From the NCBI RefSeq assembly GCF_005049105.1, contig NZ_SUKA01000008.1, forward strand, positions 151,329 to 215,328: DNA of 64,000 bases, given 5' to 3'. The DNA is from Sphingobacterium alkalisoli. Its GTDB lineage: Bacteria; Bacteroidota; Bacteroidia; Sphingobacteriales; Sphingobacteriaceae. The notes beneath the pieces are model-generated. The model did no database searches. It saw nothing but the letters and a program-made list of their open reading frames with translations, and was not told the DNA's origin. Within the stretch, counting starts at the first letter, position 1; every line of letters begins with the position of its first letter. The translations under genes and the position numbers were made by a program. This document shows positions 42,817 to 52,414 of the stretch, piece by piece.

Positions 42817-43185
42817 ATGGAATTAACATTATTAAAAGCTAAAATCCACACCGTAAAAGTCACTGAGGCAAATGTTACATATAATGGCTCTATTACAATA
42901 GATGCAGATCTACTCGATGCCGCAGGCATTAAAAAGTATGAACAAGTGTATATTAACAATGCTGTATCGGGAAGTCGAATTATGACATATGTGATCCCAG
43001 GCACGCGAGGAAGCGGAGAAGTATGCATGAATGGCGGCGCAGCACTGCATGCTAGCGTAGGCGATACAGTACATATCTTATCCTTTATCAATATGTCCCC
43101 AGAGGAGGCGGAAACTTATCAACCAACATTGGTTTTCACCGAAGGAAATAATCAGATAAAATCTGTTGAGAAGTACAATTATTAG
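42817..43185 (+). CDS. panD: Aspartate 1-decarboxylase (PanD)
   Basis: 122 residues. The self-processing Gly24-Ser25 bond lies in TYNGSITID, Lys9 in LKAKIH and Arg in SGSRIMTYVI; the C-terminal YQPTLVF is conserved. It is a pyruvoyl enzyme making beta-alanine from aspartate for pantothenate. No panB or panC is nearby; it is the last gene of an operon with a PLP enzyme and a putative hydrolase, so the substrate in this setting may not be aspartate. Confidence 0.9.
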   Translation: MELTLLKAKIHTVKVTEANVTYNGSITIDADLLDAAGIKKYEQVYINNAVSGSRIMTYVIPGTRGSGEVCMNGGAALHASVGDTVHILSFINMSPEEAETYQPTLVFTEGNNQIKSVEKYNY

Positions 43186-43314
43186 AAATATGAGATAAGG
43201 AGGGTTATTCTAATCCAATAACTCTCCAGATTTCTTTCAGCCTAAATTAAAACATTCAATTGACAGAGGACGGCTTATTATTTCCGATATTTACATTTAC
43301 TAATTGCGAGGGCT

Positions 43315-43704
43315 ATGAAAGATATTGAACGCTTAGATGACATCAAAATGCTCGTTGACACATTTTACACGAACATTCGAAACGATGATATGCTTGGTAT
43401 TATTTTTAAGCAAAATATTCAGGATCGTTGGCCACAGCATCTCGATAAAATGTACCGATTTTGGCAAACTATTTTGTTGGAAGAATACACGTATGATGGC
43501 CGCCCCTTTCCTCCACATGCTCACTTACCTATTGGTGAAGTACATTTTAACCGATGGCTTGATCTCTTCAACAACACGATAGACGGGCTTTTTTCAGGAA
43601 CCAAAACAGAAGAAGCTAAATGGCGAGCAAAAAAAATGGCGACGATGTTTCAGCACAAATTAGCCTACATTCAAAACAATCCCGATAAACCGATATTACT
43701 GTAG
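43315..43704 (+). CDS. Group III truncated haemoglobin
   Basis: 129 residues. FYTNIRNDDMLGIIF, MYRFWQTILLEEYTYDGRPF and the PFPPHAHLPIGEVHFNRWLDLF segment are typical of group III globins, with the proximal His in HFNRW. It binds haem and handles O2, NO or peroxide. It is 22 bases before the Smr gene. Confidence 0.92.
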   Translation: MKDIERLDDIKMLVDTFYTNIRNDDMLGIIFKQNIQDRWPQHLDKMYRFWQTILLEEYTYDGRPFPPHAHLPIGEVHFNRWLDLFNNTIDGLFSGTKTEEAKWRAKKMATMFQHKLAYIQNNPDKPILL

Positions 43705-43726
43705 ACAGAACGTGTAATTTTGTAAA

Positions 43727-44032
43727 ATGGCGAGAGAATTACGAAGACCTTCTAAAATTGTCGATTTACATGCTGACACCTTTTTAGCAGATTGGGAAGA
43801 CTATGATGCAGACGAATTACTAGCAGAATCCGTAGAATTGTTACGGGAAGTACTAGACGCCGCTATCTACTGGGAATACACTGAAATCCGATTTATTCAC
43901 GGAAAGGGAAAGGGTATTCTTCGCAAAGAAGTATACAAAGAATTGGAATTTTATAAAAATTCAGGAGCCATAGCATCGTACCACCCTTCGTACCAAAATG
44001 AAGACATTGTTGTCGTTCATATTGGATTATAG
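43727..44032 (+). CDS. Smr-domain protein
   Basis: 101 residues. VDLHADTFLADWEDY and the IHGKGKGILRKEV motif define the Smr (MutS2 C-terminal) fold, a small nuclease or nucleic-acid-binding domain. A stand-alone Smr protein; role unknown. It probably shares a transcript with the globin gene. Confidence 0.9.
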   Translation: MARELRRPSKIVDLHADTFLADWEDYDADELLAESVELLREVLDAAIYWEYTEIRFIHGKGKGILRKEVYKELEFYKNSGAIASYHPSYQNEDIVVVHIGL

Positions 44033-44152
44033 ATCAATACATTTAATCCAATGTCGATATACGCTCTACGCGCACTTTTTTATTTCCAATTATTGCCCTT
44101 GACATATTAGCGCAACAACTGGAAATATTTAATTTCTGACGAAACAGTAAAA

Positions 44153-45154
44153 TTACTGCGCTGGTGTAATACTTATTTTACGGAATTCGATAGGTCCGTG
44201 GTCTCCCTGTAAATAGATAGGGCCTGGTTCCCCTTCCCTACTATCTAACGCACCTCCTGTAATACCGGGTATCTCTTGGTTGCTGATAATAGTTTTTCCA
44301 TTTGATACGATCGTCACCAATCTTCCAATCAATGTTATTTCGTAAGTCTGCCACTCGTTAGGGCCCAACGTAGTCATTTCATTGGGTGCAAGAAATCCAT
44401 AAACACCGCCGAAGTAAAGCGATCCGGGATGTTTATCTTTTGGTGAATCTTCAATTTGTACTTCGTATCTTCCGCGAAGGTAAATGCCCGAATTACTTCC
44501 TTCCGGATAACGAAACTCTACATTTAACTTGAAATCGTCAAACTTTTGCGTTGTTATTAAATTTGCTCCTGCTTGGAGATTCGTCAACACACCTTCTTTT
44601 ACAACCCACTGATTATCATCTGTAGACGCCGTCCAACCCGTTAGATCCACTCCATTAAACAAGTGAATAGGCTCTCCCCAAACAGGGGCATTTGCACGTA
44701 CCAAATATGGCGCTTTATCACCTGTGAAGGTGTATTTTTCCCCTTTATTTGTCGTGACCGTACCTCTTAACTTTACTCCGTCCAGTCTTCCTTCAATCAC
44801 AAAATCACCTTCGCCACCTTCCCATTGCGGAGGAATGGAAAAAGAAAACTTACCATCTACTAATTCTATATGAGAGATAGGTCTGTTGCTCCCACTATCG
44901 CCTACATAAGCTCCTACCAATGTATTAAAACCAGATAGTTTAATCTCTAACCAAGAGGGAACCTCATCCCCATTTTTATCTACGGTCAAATCCCATCTTC
45001 CAATTAGATCTTTAGACTCTTCAGGTATAGTTTGCGCCGCGGGGTTATGTATTTCTTCGGATTCTTTCTGATTAGAAGAATTCGTATTACATGAGATTAC
45101 GCCTACCGTTAACAGACAAAGAATTATACCACTACCTAAATATTTCTTGAGCAT
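44153..45154 (-). CDS. DUF1080 (3-keto-disaccharide hydrolase) lipoprotein
   Basis: 333 residues with a lipobox (LCLLTVGVISC). The C-terminal half is the DUF1080 jelly-roll (HLFNGVDLTGWTA, GSNSGIYLRGRYEVQIED, PIYLQGDHGPIEFRKI). The family includes 3-keto-glycoside hydrolases in the periplasm. No oxidoreductase partner is adjacent; a GH109-type gene lies 11 kb away. Confidence 0.9.
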   Translation of the reverse strand: MLKKYLGSGIILCLLTVGVISCNTNSSNQKESEEIHNPAAQTIPEESKDLIGRWDLTVDKNGDEVPSWLEIKLSGFNTLVGAYVGDSGSNRPISHIELVDGKFSFSIPPQWEGGEGDFVIEGRLDGVKLRGTVTTNKGEKYTFTGDKAPYLVRANAPVWGEPIHLFNGVDLTGWTASTDDNQWVVKEGVLTNLQAGANLITTQKFDDFKLNVEFRYPEGSNSGIYLRGRYEVQIEDSPKDKHPGSLYFGGVYGFLAPNEMTTLGPNEWQTYEITLIGRLVTIVSNGKTIISNQEIPGITGGALDSREGEPGPIYLQGDHGPIEFRKISITPAQ

Positions 45155-45291
45155 ATTGATGTTTTTATTTTAAGTAAATTAATAACGCATCTACAAATTT
45201 ATCATTTTCGACGATTTCTAGCCTAGAAACTGAGTTGATTTTTTTATTTAGTTGGGTGAATTAGCACAGGCCAGTCATGCCGGCCTTCACT

Positions 45292-47475
45292 TTACAATTT
45301 AATCTGTTTAATTTGATTTTCGAGCATCGCTAACTCATCCGCCTGTTGATTGATAAATGCATTATCGCTCAGCTTACCTACTACTTTATCCATCTCTTCT
45401 TCCGAGTCATACACCATCTTACGGAATTGATTTTCATAATCCTTGGATCGCGATTTAAAAATTTCTTTATTGATCCACTTTTTAGTTTCAAGTGTTTTCT
45501 TCATTAGGTTATTAATAAAACTCCTGTCCCACTGACCCGTGGAAAGATTCTCTAATTCCGCATAAGAAATCATAGCATGCTTAAATTTCTCAAGCGGATA
45601 GCTCGTACTTAATTTATGATAGCACTCGTGAATTTCATCCCAAGAATTGCATTGACCGGATTTAATCTCTTTCAGTAAAAGATCTAAATCTCTTTTTAAT
45701 ACCAATTGAGAGCCTAGGTTGACAAACTCCTCCCGGTTTGAATCCGATAAATCTGACAACAATTCTTCTAGCTTTTCAATGGAATGTTCAGAAAGATAAT
45801 TCACAAGCATCACACCAGCATAATAAGTAATCATCCGCTTATACACCGAATAACTTTCCTTAGCCTTCGCAACGAGCACTTTCCTTTTTGACGCTTCTGC
45901 ATTATCCAATACGATTTCATATTGAAGACGCACCAAAGGATCTATCAGATGTTCTCTCCCTTTTTCCGTACAAAATTGATCGGTTTGGTCTGATGTCTGT
46001 ATCAAAGATTTCCCGACAGCAGATTCTAATTCCTTGAGCGCCGAGAATATTTCATTTACCGTATCAGGAGCCAAAATATCATACTCTAAATATTGATTTT
46101 TCAACTGCCGTTTATCCCGATTCAAAAACTTACTCGTATTGCGCATCAAAGCATACATGTTGTAAAGGAACCAATACCCAGGTATGATGACTACTTGATC
46201 ATTAGCTACATCATGACTCACTAGAGAAAATGGCATCCTAATATCTAATTCATGCAAGAAATCGCCTTTTACAATTAATGTATACGACGCAAACCTGGAA
46301 TTGTGCTTTAAGCTGACGCATAAGCCAGGCCAAAACCCTCTTCCAGCAATAATCTCTCCATCAGCTCCTCTCGAATTATGGTTTGATCCTACTGTTGCGC
46401 CCGCCGCCATATTACTTTGTCCCTTCACCAACGCAGCACAAAGGAAAGAATTGTTATGATGTTGCTCGTGAGCAGGGAACAACAAAGAATTAAGCACCTC
46501 ACAGCATGAGATAGTAGAATTGTCGCCCAAGAAAGAGTTAATTAGCCGTGCTCCATATTTTAATTGCGAAAATGAAGAAAGAATAAAACGTACAGCTTTG
46601 ACACCATAAAAAACCCGACACCCGTACCCGATTATTCCGTTCACTAGTTCACATCCTTCTCCTATTTGTGTATAAGCTCCCTCTATTGAATTGATCGTTA
46701 AATTTTTAAGCTTATTGACACCTTTAATATAAGCATGGCTGCCAATTTTCACATCCTTAATGATATTGGAATTTTTGATTACAGTGCGATTCCCAATCAT
46801 ACTGTAAAACCCTCTTCTCTCGCTAAACTGATTTTCGGTAATTTCTAAAAAACGCTGTTGCAATACATCGTCTCCTCTAAATCGGGTGCAAAGATAAGCA
46901 TCCGCAGCTTGCATTCCTTCAAAAGGAACGACAGAACGTCCACCATTTTCATTGCACAATTCTAAAACGATACGCTGGTTCTCCGATTCGCCTTCCTTTA
47001 CGATGCCATTACCAAATTTGGCAGTGGGGCTCGTTTCCATTTCATTGACAGAAGATAGAATCACTTCATTTCCCAGTATAAAATGAGATAAGTAACGAAC
47101 GTGATGGATAGCAACATCATTACCAATATCGCTACTGATAATCTGGCTATTATATATTCCAATCGGTAACTGTAAGTCTCGAAACGCGATAAACGACGGA
47201 GACATATTACCAATGCGAACGAGTCCGTAAAATTTCGAATTTTGAATCTGTTCGGGAATAAATTGGTCTGTAACATGTACATCCTTCCAATTTGGCGAAT
47301 AGTTTCCATTATGAACGAGAATAGCTATTTCTGCAGAAGTAAGATGACGGTAATCATTCGAATTGAGCTGATGTTCAAATCGTCGGGTGTACTCATTTTC
47401 TCCCTCACGTAGATATTCGCGATCGACAAAATCATAACCTAAACCTGTTAAGTTACTTTTCTTAAACATTCCCAT
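45292..47475 (-). CDS. DUF4954 family protein (left-handed beta-helix)
   Basis: 727 residues. The middle (about 90-380) has hexapeptide-like repeats (VIKNSNIIKDVKIGSHAYIKG, INSIEGAYTQIGEGCELVNG) as in nucleotidyl/acyltransferases; the last third is helical. It is 2 bases downstream of glmS, so the two are translated together. A role in amino-sugar nucleotide supply is a reasonable inference but unproven. Confidence 0.85.
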   Translation of the reverse strand: MGMFKKSNLTGLGYDFVDREYLREGENEYTRRFEHQLNSNDYRHLTSAEIAILVHNGNYSPNWKDVHVTDQFIPEQIQNSKFYGLVRIGNMSPSFIAFRDLQLPIGIYNSQIISSDIGNDVAIHHVRYLSHFILGNEVILSSVNEMETSPTAKFGNGIVKEGESENQRIVLELCNENGGRSVVPFEGMQAADAYLCTRFRGDDVLQQRFLEITENQFSERRGFYSMIGNRTVIKNSNIIKDVKIGSHAYIKGVNKLKNLTINSIEGAYTQIGEGCELVNGIIGYGCRVFYGVKAVRFILSSFSQLKYGARLINSFLGDNSTISCCEVLNSLLFPAHEQHHNNSFLCAALVKGQSNMAAGATVGSNHNSRGADGEIIAGRGFWPGLCVSLKHNSRFASYTLIVKGDFLHELDIRMPFSLVSHDVANDQVVIIPGYWFLYNMYALMRNTSKFLNRDKRQLKNQYLEYDILAPDTVNEIFSALKELESAVGKSLIQTSDQTDQFCTEKGREHLIDPLVRLQYEIVLDNAEASKRKVLVAKAKESYSVYKRMITYYAGVMLVNYLSEHSIEKLEELLSDLSDSNREEFVNLGSQLVLKRDLDLLLKEIKSGQCNSWDEIHECYHKLSTSYPLEKFKHAMISYAELENLSTGQWDRSFINNLMKKTLETKKWINKEIFKSRSKDYENQFRKMVYDSEEEMDKVVGKLSDNAFINQQADELAMLENQIKQIKL

Positions 47476-47477
47476 TT

Positions 47478-49319
47478 CTATTCTACTGTTACCGATTTAG
47501 CTAGATTACGTGGTTTATCAACATCCAAGTCTCTTTCTACGCCAATATAATAAGCGAGCAACTGCATAGGAATTACAGATAACAATGGGGCGATGATCTC
47601 ATCCGCTGCCGGAACAACCATTGTATCTTCTGCCAATTCCAATGTTGTCATATCCCCGAATGATGCCACGGCAATCAAACGGCCTTTACGCGCTTTGATC
47701 TCCTGCATGTTACTTACTATTTTCTCATGATAGGAATCTTTTGTCGCAATAAATACAACAGGTAATGTTAAATCCACCAAAGCTATAGGTCCATGTTTCA
47801 TTTCGGCAGCAGGATAGCCTTCCGCATGGATATAAGAGATTTCTTTCAATTTCAAAGCCCCTTCTAGCGCAATTGGAAAATTATATCCTCTACCCAAGAA
47901 TAAAAAATCATTTGCATCCTTATACTTTGTTGCTATGGTCTTAATATTTTCCAATTCATTTTCTAAAATCCACTGTACTTTCTGAGGAACGGCATTTAGC
48001 TCATGAAGTAGGTGCACGTATCGTTCTTCTGAAATGGTATTTTTTAGTTTTGCTAGTTTGAGCGCAAACAGTTGCAATACGGCTAGCTGAGCTGTAAAAG
48101 CTTTGGTGCTCGCTACACCTATTTCCGGACCAGCGTGTGTATAGGCCCCCGCATCAGAGATCCGAGCGATTGATGATCCCACTACGTTGACAAGTCCAAA
48201 AATCGTAGCCCCTTGTTTTTTTGCATTTTCCAAAGCCACTAGTGTATCCGCTGTTTCCCCGCTCTGGGAAATAGCAATAATAACATCTTCTGAGGTGATA
48301 ATTGGGTTTCGATACCTAAATTCAGAAGCGTATTCCACCTCAACATTTACCCTACATAATTCTTCTATAATATATTCCGCCAGCAAACCTGCATGCCAAC
48401 TCGTACCACACGCTACAATGATAATACGACGGGCTGCTAACAATTTATCTTTGATACTGTCCAGCCCGCTGAGCAAAATTGTATTGTGCTCCACATCCAG
48501 TCTTCCGCGAAAGGAATCATAAATGGTTTTCGGTTGCTCAAAGATTTCCTTTAACATGAAGTGATCATATCCTCCTTTTTCAATAGCAGCTAGATCAAGA
48601 TCCAACTTTTGAACAAAAGGAGTTACGCGCTCATTACCTAAATTTTTTAAGATTAACTCGTCTGGCTTAACAATGGCCAATTCATAGTCATTTATGTAAA
48701 CTACTTCTTTCGTATATGCCAGCATTGGCGAAGCATCAGACCCCAAAAAATGTTCGTGATCACCAATACCAATTACTAAAGGAGAACCCTTACGGGCAGC
48801 GATAATGGTGTCTGGAAGGTCTTTATCGATCAAAAGAATAACATAAGCACCTGTCACGCGTTTTAAGGCTATTCGTACCGCTTCCTCTAGCGTACAGTTA
48901 TTATTGAGTTGGATATCTTCAATAAAATTTACAAGTACTTCAGAGTCCGTGTCACTTTTAAACTGGTAACCTTTCTTCACTAATTCCGTTTTTAGCGAAG
49001 CATAATTTTCGATGATGCCGTTATGAATCATCGCAATGTTTTCTGACTTAGAATAATGCGGATGCGCATTTCTATCACTCGGTTCACCATGTGTCGCCCA
49101 TCTCGTGTGCCCTATACCTACTGTAGAGGTCAAATCTTGATTCTTAACAGATTCTTCAAGAGCAGCGACTTTACCTTCCTTCTTAAAAACGTTAATCTTG
49201 TTAGCCGACCATAAGGCAACACCTGCACTATCATACCCTCTATATTCTAACTTCTTTAAGCCATCAACAATTATCGGATAAGCTTGCTTGCTACCTACGT
49301 AGCCTACTATTCCACACAT
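47478..49319 (-). CDS. glmS: Glutamine-fructose-6-phosphate aminotransferase
   Basis: 613 residues from MCGIVGYVG (ATG at 49317-49319), required because Cys1 is the catalytic nucleophile; an upstream in-frame ATG at 49373 must be wrong. Class II glutaminase domain, then two SIS domains (ACGTSWHAGLLAEYI, SQSGETADT, AEGYPAAEMKHGPIAL) and the C-terminal DKPRNLAKSVTVE. It makes glucosamine-6-phosphate for peptidoglycan and LPS. Confidence 0.97.
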   Translation of the reverse strand: MCGIVGYVGSKQAYPIIVDGLKKLEYRGYDSAGVALWSANKINVFKKEGKVAALEESVKNQDLTSTVGIGHTRWATHGEPSDRNAHPHYSKSENIAMIHNGIIENYASLKTELVKKGYQFKSDTDSEVLVNFIEDIQLNNNCTLEEAVRIALKRVTGAYVILLIDKDLPDTIIAARKGSPLVIGIGDHEHFLGSDASPMLAYTKEVVYINDYELAIVKPDELILKNLGNERVTPFVQKLDLDLAAIEKGGYDHFMLKEIFEQPKTIYDSFRGRLDVEHNTILLSGLDSIKDKLLAARRIIIVACGTSWHAGLLAEYIIEELCRVNVEVEYASEFRYRNPIITSEDVIIAISQSGETADTLVALENAKKQGATIFGLVNVVGSSIARISDAGAYTHAGPEIGVASTKAFTAQLAVLQLFALKLAKLKNTISEERYVHLLHELNAVPQKVQWILENELENIKTIATKYKDANDFLFLGRGYNFPIALEGALKLKEISYIHAEGYPAAEMKHGPIALVDLTLPVVFIATKDSYHEKIVSNMQEIKARKGRLIAVASFGDMTTLELAEDTMVVPAADEIIAPLLSVIPMQLLAYYIGVERDLDVDKPRNLAKSVTVE

Positions 49320-49539
49320 AAGTTTAATTTTAATTAATAGGAGGATCAAATATATGTAAAAAATTAAATACACAATCGATTGTGGTGTTAATTATTCCTA
49401 AATATTCAAGCTGTAATTATCACAATTCAGGTACTTAACATTTTTTTTAACACAAGAATAATTTGCACTTAATTTTGAAAACACTTATCTTTAGACAGCC
49501 GTAAATTTATTTATTAACCTCTTTATAATTTATACACTC

Positions 49540-51498
49540 ATGCTCCGCATAATTATTTTAACAATCCTTTTTAGTACTGTTTCTATTAGCTTCTCGCAAG
49601 ACTTTTCATTTGGAAAAATTAGTCTTACCGATTTTGAAAATTTGATTGACTCCACTGCAGAAGCAGTAGTTTTAAGAGAATACGGCAAAGGAGGCATCGA
49701 ACTATCTCACCAAGGTGAACTCATCCTACGCTATTATTATCACACAAAAATTCAGATTTTAAAAAATGAAGGGCTTGATAAAGCCAATTTTTCGATACCC
49801 CTTTATCGATCCGGAAATCAGAAAGAAATTATCGAATCAATCAAAGGCGCAACTTACAATATGATGAATGGAAAAATAGAGGAAACAGACTTACCAAAAA
49901 GCAGCATCATTACCGAAAAAACATCCGACAATTTTAACACGTCGAAGATCGCATTCCCTAATGTAAGGGAAGGGTCCATCATCGAACTTAGATATAGCGT
50001 GCAGTCGCCTTTCTTATATAATTTAGAATCATGGAGTTTCCAATCTGACATTCCCAAAATATATTCCGAATTTGTAACAGAAATACCGGAAATATGTGTC
50101 TATAATGTGAGCTTAAAAGGAGGATATGGTTTAACAAAGCGAAAACAGGAGTCCTATGACACGAAAATGGAGTCATCAGTAGGGGTAATAAATGGCCAGA
50201 AAACTTATTATATCATGGAAAATGTTCCAGCTTTTGTGGAAGAAGATTACATGACATCTGCCGAAAACTACAAATCTATCCTCACGTTTGAACTAGCGCG
50301 GTATAGTATTCCATTTGGACCATCTCATAATTTTTCCAGATCGTGGGAAGATGTACAAAAGCAATTGTTAGAATCGGATAATTTTGGTAGAGAAGTACGC
50401 AAAAAAAACATCTTTAAATCCGACTTATTAGCTCAGATAACCGATAAAACCTTATCAGATTTAGAGAACGCTATAAAAGTCTACACCTATGTTCAAAAGC
50501 AGATTATATGGGATAAGTCTGATGGAATGTTTACCAAAAACGGCCTAAAGGATGCGTTAGAAAAACGTTCAGGAAATGCCGCCGATATCAATCTAAGCTT
50601 AGTTAATGCATTACAAGCCATTAATATCCAAGCTTCTCCAGTTATTCTGTCTACCAGAAGTAACGGAATGCCGTCGTTTACACACCCTACCATTAGCAAT
50701 TACAATTATGTGATTGCACACGCGATAATCGACAGTATAGAGTATCTTCTGGATGCCACGGATGCAAACCTGCCCTTTGGGTTAATACCACTGCGCTGCA
50801 TTAACTTTCAAGGCAGATTAATCAGCAAAGACTATTCGGATTGGATACAGCTAAAATCGAACTATACATCATCCATTTCTCATATATTCAACGGAGAGCT
50901 TTCGGAAGATGGCCAGCTGAAAGGTGCTTTTCAAATCCATAGATACGGATATGCTGCTCTCAATAAAAGAAATGAGCTCAAAGAATTTAACTCACTAGAG
51001 GAATACTTTGAAAAATTAGAAGAAAAAACAGGGAACATTCGGTTTCTGAAAAACGCTATGGAAAATATAGATAAATCAGACTTATATCTAATTGAAAATT
51101 TTGAAATCGAAGTGGATAATTTTGCTACACCAAGCAATACAGGAATACAGTTTAATCCACTTTTTATTGGTAAAACAATCAAGAATCCATTTAATTTAGA
51201 TAGCAGAAGCTATCCAGTTGATTTAGGTTCAAAATTAGAGGAAAGCTTTCAATTCGTGATTAAATTACCAGAGTCTTATAGATTGGTCGAAAAACCAAAG
51301 AACGTAAATATGAGTTTACCGAACAGGGATGCTCGTTACATTTATAAGATCAATAACCACGACAATACCTTAGAAATACAGATTCTATCGCAGCTTAACA
51401 AACCTATGTTTTTGCCAGACGAATACTTGTCTCTGAAAGAATTCTTTTCTAGAATCATACAATCCCAAAAGCTGGACATCAATCTTCAGAAGATTTAA
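49540..51498 (+). CDS. DUF3857/transglutaminase-like secreted protein
   Basis: 652 residues with a signal peptide (MLRIIILTILFSTVSISFSQ). N-terminal DUF3857 domain, a transglutaminase-like region near 310-360 (AIKVYTYVQKQIIWDK; DALEKRSGNAADINLSLVNAL) in which the usual Cys of the KxGxCxD segment is replaced (SGNAADIN), and DUF3858-like C-terminus. The missing Cys suggests an inactive, scaffolding member. Function unknown. Confidence 0.85.
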   Translation: MLRIIILTILFSTVSISFSQDFSFGKISLTDFENLIDSTAEAVVLREYGKGGIELSHQGELILRYYYHTKIQILKNEGLDKANFSIPLYRSGNQKEIIESIKGATYNMMNGKIEETDLPKSSIITEKTSDNFNTSKIAFPNVREGSIIELRYSVQSPFLYNLESWSFQSDIPKIYSEFVTEIPEICVYNVSLKGGYGLTKRKQESYDTKMESSVGVINGQKTYYIMENVPAFVEEDYMTSAENYKSILTFELARYSIPFGPSHNFSRSWEDVQKQLLESDNFGREVRKKNIFKSDLLAQITDKTLSDLENAIKVYTYVQKQIIWDKSDGMFTKNGLKDALEKRSGNAADINLSLVNALQAINIQASPVILSTRSNGMPSFTHPTISNYNYVIAHAIIDSIEYLLDATDANLPFGLIPLRCINFQGRLISKDYSDWIQLKSNYTSSISHIFNGELSEDGQLKGAFQIHRYGYAALNKRNELKEFNSLEEYFEKLEEKTGNIRFLKNAMENIDKSDLYLIENFEIEVDNFATPSNTGIQFNPLFIGKTIKNPFNLDSRSYPVDLGSKLEESFQFVIKLPESYRLVEKPKNVNMSLPNRDARYIYKINNHDNTLEIQILSQLNKPMFLPDEYLSLKEFFSRIIQSQKLDINLQKI

Positions 51499-51528
51499 TG
51501 TCGAATATTCCTTCAAAAAATAAACACT

Positions 51529-51569
51529 TTTCACAGTAAAAGCCGCTTTAAGCGGCTTTTACTGTGAAA
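51529..51569. terminator. 41-base perfect palindrome, bidirectional terminator
   Basis: TTTCACAGTAAAAGCCGCTT is mirrored exactly around T51549. It lies between the convergent DUF3857 gene and the barrel-protein gene. Confidence 0.9.
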
Positions 51570-51590
51570 TAACTAATCTCGCTAATACTA

Positions 51591-52091
51591 TTAGAAGGTA
51601 TAACGAGCCGTCACTCCTCCATTCGCATAAAAACCATCTCGGTAATCATACCCATTAACAACGTGAATTGTTGGACGAATATCTGCCGAAAAGGCAAAAG
51701 GTGCATTTTTTAATTTGTAATCCACACCGCCGGTTGGGTAAATACCTAAATTGAAACCGCCATCCAAATCATCATTGTTTACAAAAGTATTGGAAAGAGT
51801 AGCTCCACCTCCTACAAACCACTTAAAACCTGCAATATTTCCAATGGGAAAATGATGTTGGTATGTTCCAGAAAAAGCAGCGCTCGTATAACGGTTACCA
51901 CCAACTTTATCCGTATCAAAGCCCAAATCAAACTCTAACGCGCCAGGTTGTGTAATAAATGTCTTAAATGCCACGGCTGCTACATCATAGTATCCGGATC
52001 CTAGGCGAATACCGATGGAATTTTTGTAATCCTGAGCAAAGGAACTACCAATAAAGAGGACTGCTGCTAGTAGTAAAGTAATTTTTTTCAT
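51591..52091 (-). CDS. Outer-membrane beta-barrel protein
   Basis: 166 residues with a signal peptide (MKKITLLLAAVLFIGSSFAQ). Alternating strand pattern and a terminal VTARYTF typical of small barrels. Unknown function. Confidence 0.75.
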   Translation of the reverse strand: MKKITLLLAAVLFIGSSFAQDYKNSIGIRLGSGYYDVAAVAFKTFITQPGALEFDLGFDTDKVGGNRYTSAAFSGTYQHHFPIGNIAGFKWFVGGGATLSNTFVNNDDLDGGFNLGIYPTGGVDYKLKNAPFAFSADIRPTIHVVNGYDYRDGFYANGGVTARYTF

Positions 52092-52303
52092 AAATATTCA
52101 TTTAAATTTAAACGTATTAAATAGGTGATTCGCAAAAACCATACCACGTATTTCAATAAATTTCGGGAAAATATAAATTTTGTAGAAAGTGAGATGTATA
52201 GGTGACGACATGAATTACGCGTAACCAGCATAATGTTTCCATTTTTTTTATCTTGAAATGATACGATCTTTTAAAATTTTATTAATTTATCAAATAAAAA
52301 GTA

Positions 52304-52333
52304 TAACTTTGCACTCCGACAAAGCAGTCGGAA
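52304..52333 (+). promoter_or_regulatory. carB promoter and 5'-leader hairpin
   Basis: TAACTTTG at 52304-52311 is a good -7 box; directly after it TCCGAC and GTCGGA form a 6-bp hairpin, followed by an ~80-base leader. The remainder of 52092-52414 shows nothing further. Confidence 0.5.
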
Positions 52334-52414
52334 TACTCCTCTTTTTAAGGCATTTTTCATTGCTTTGTCTAGTTACTACAAATTCGTATTTTAACTTTTT
52401 GAATTAGAAAAATA

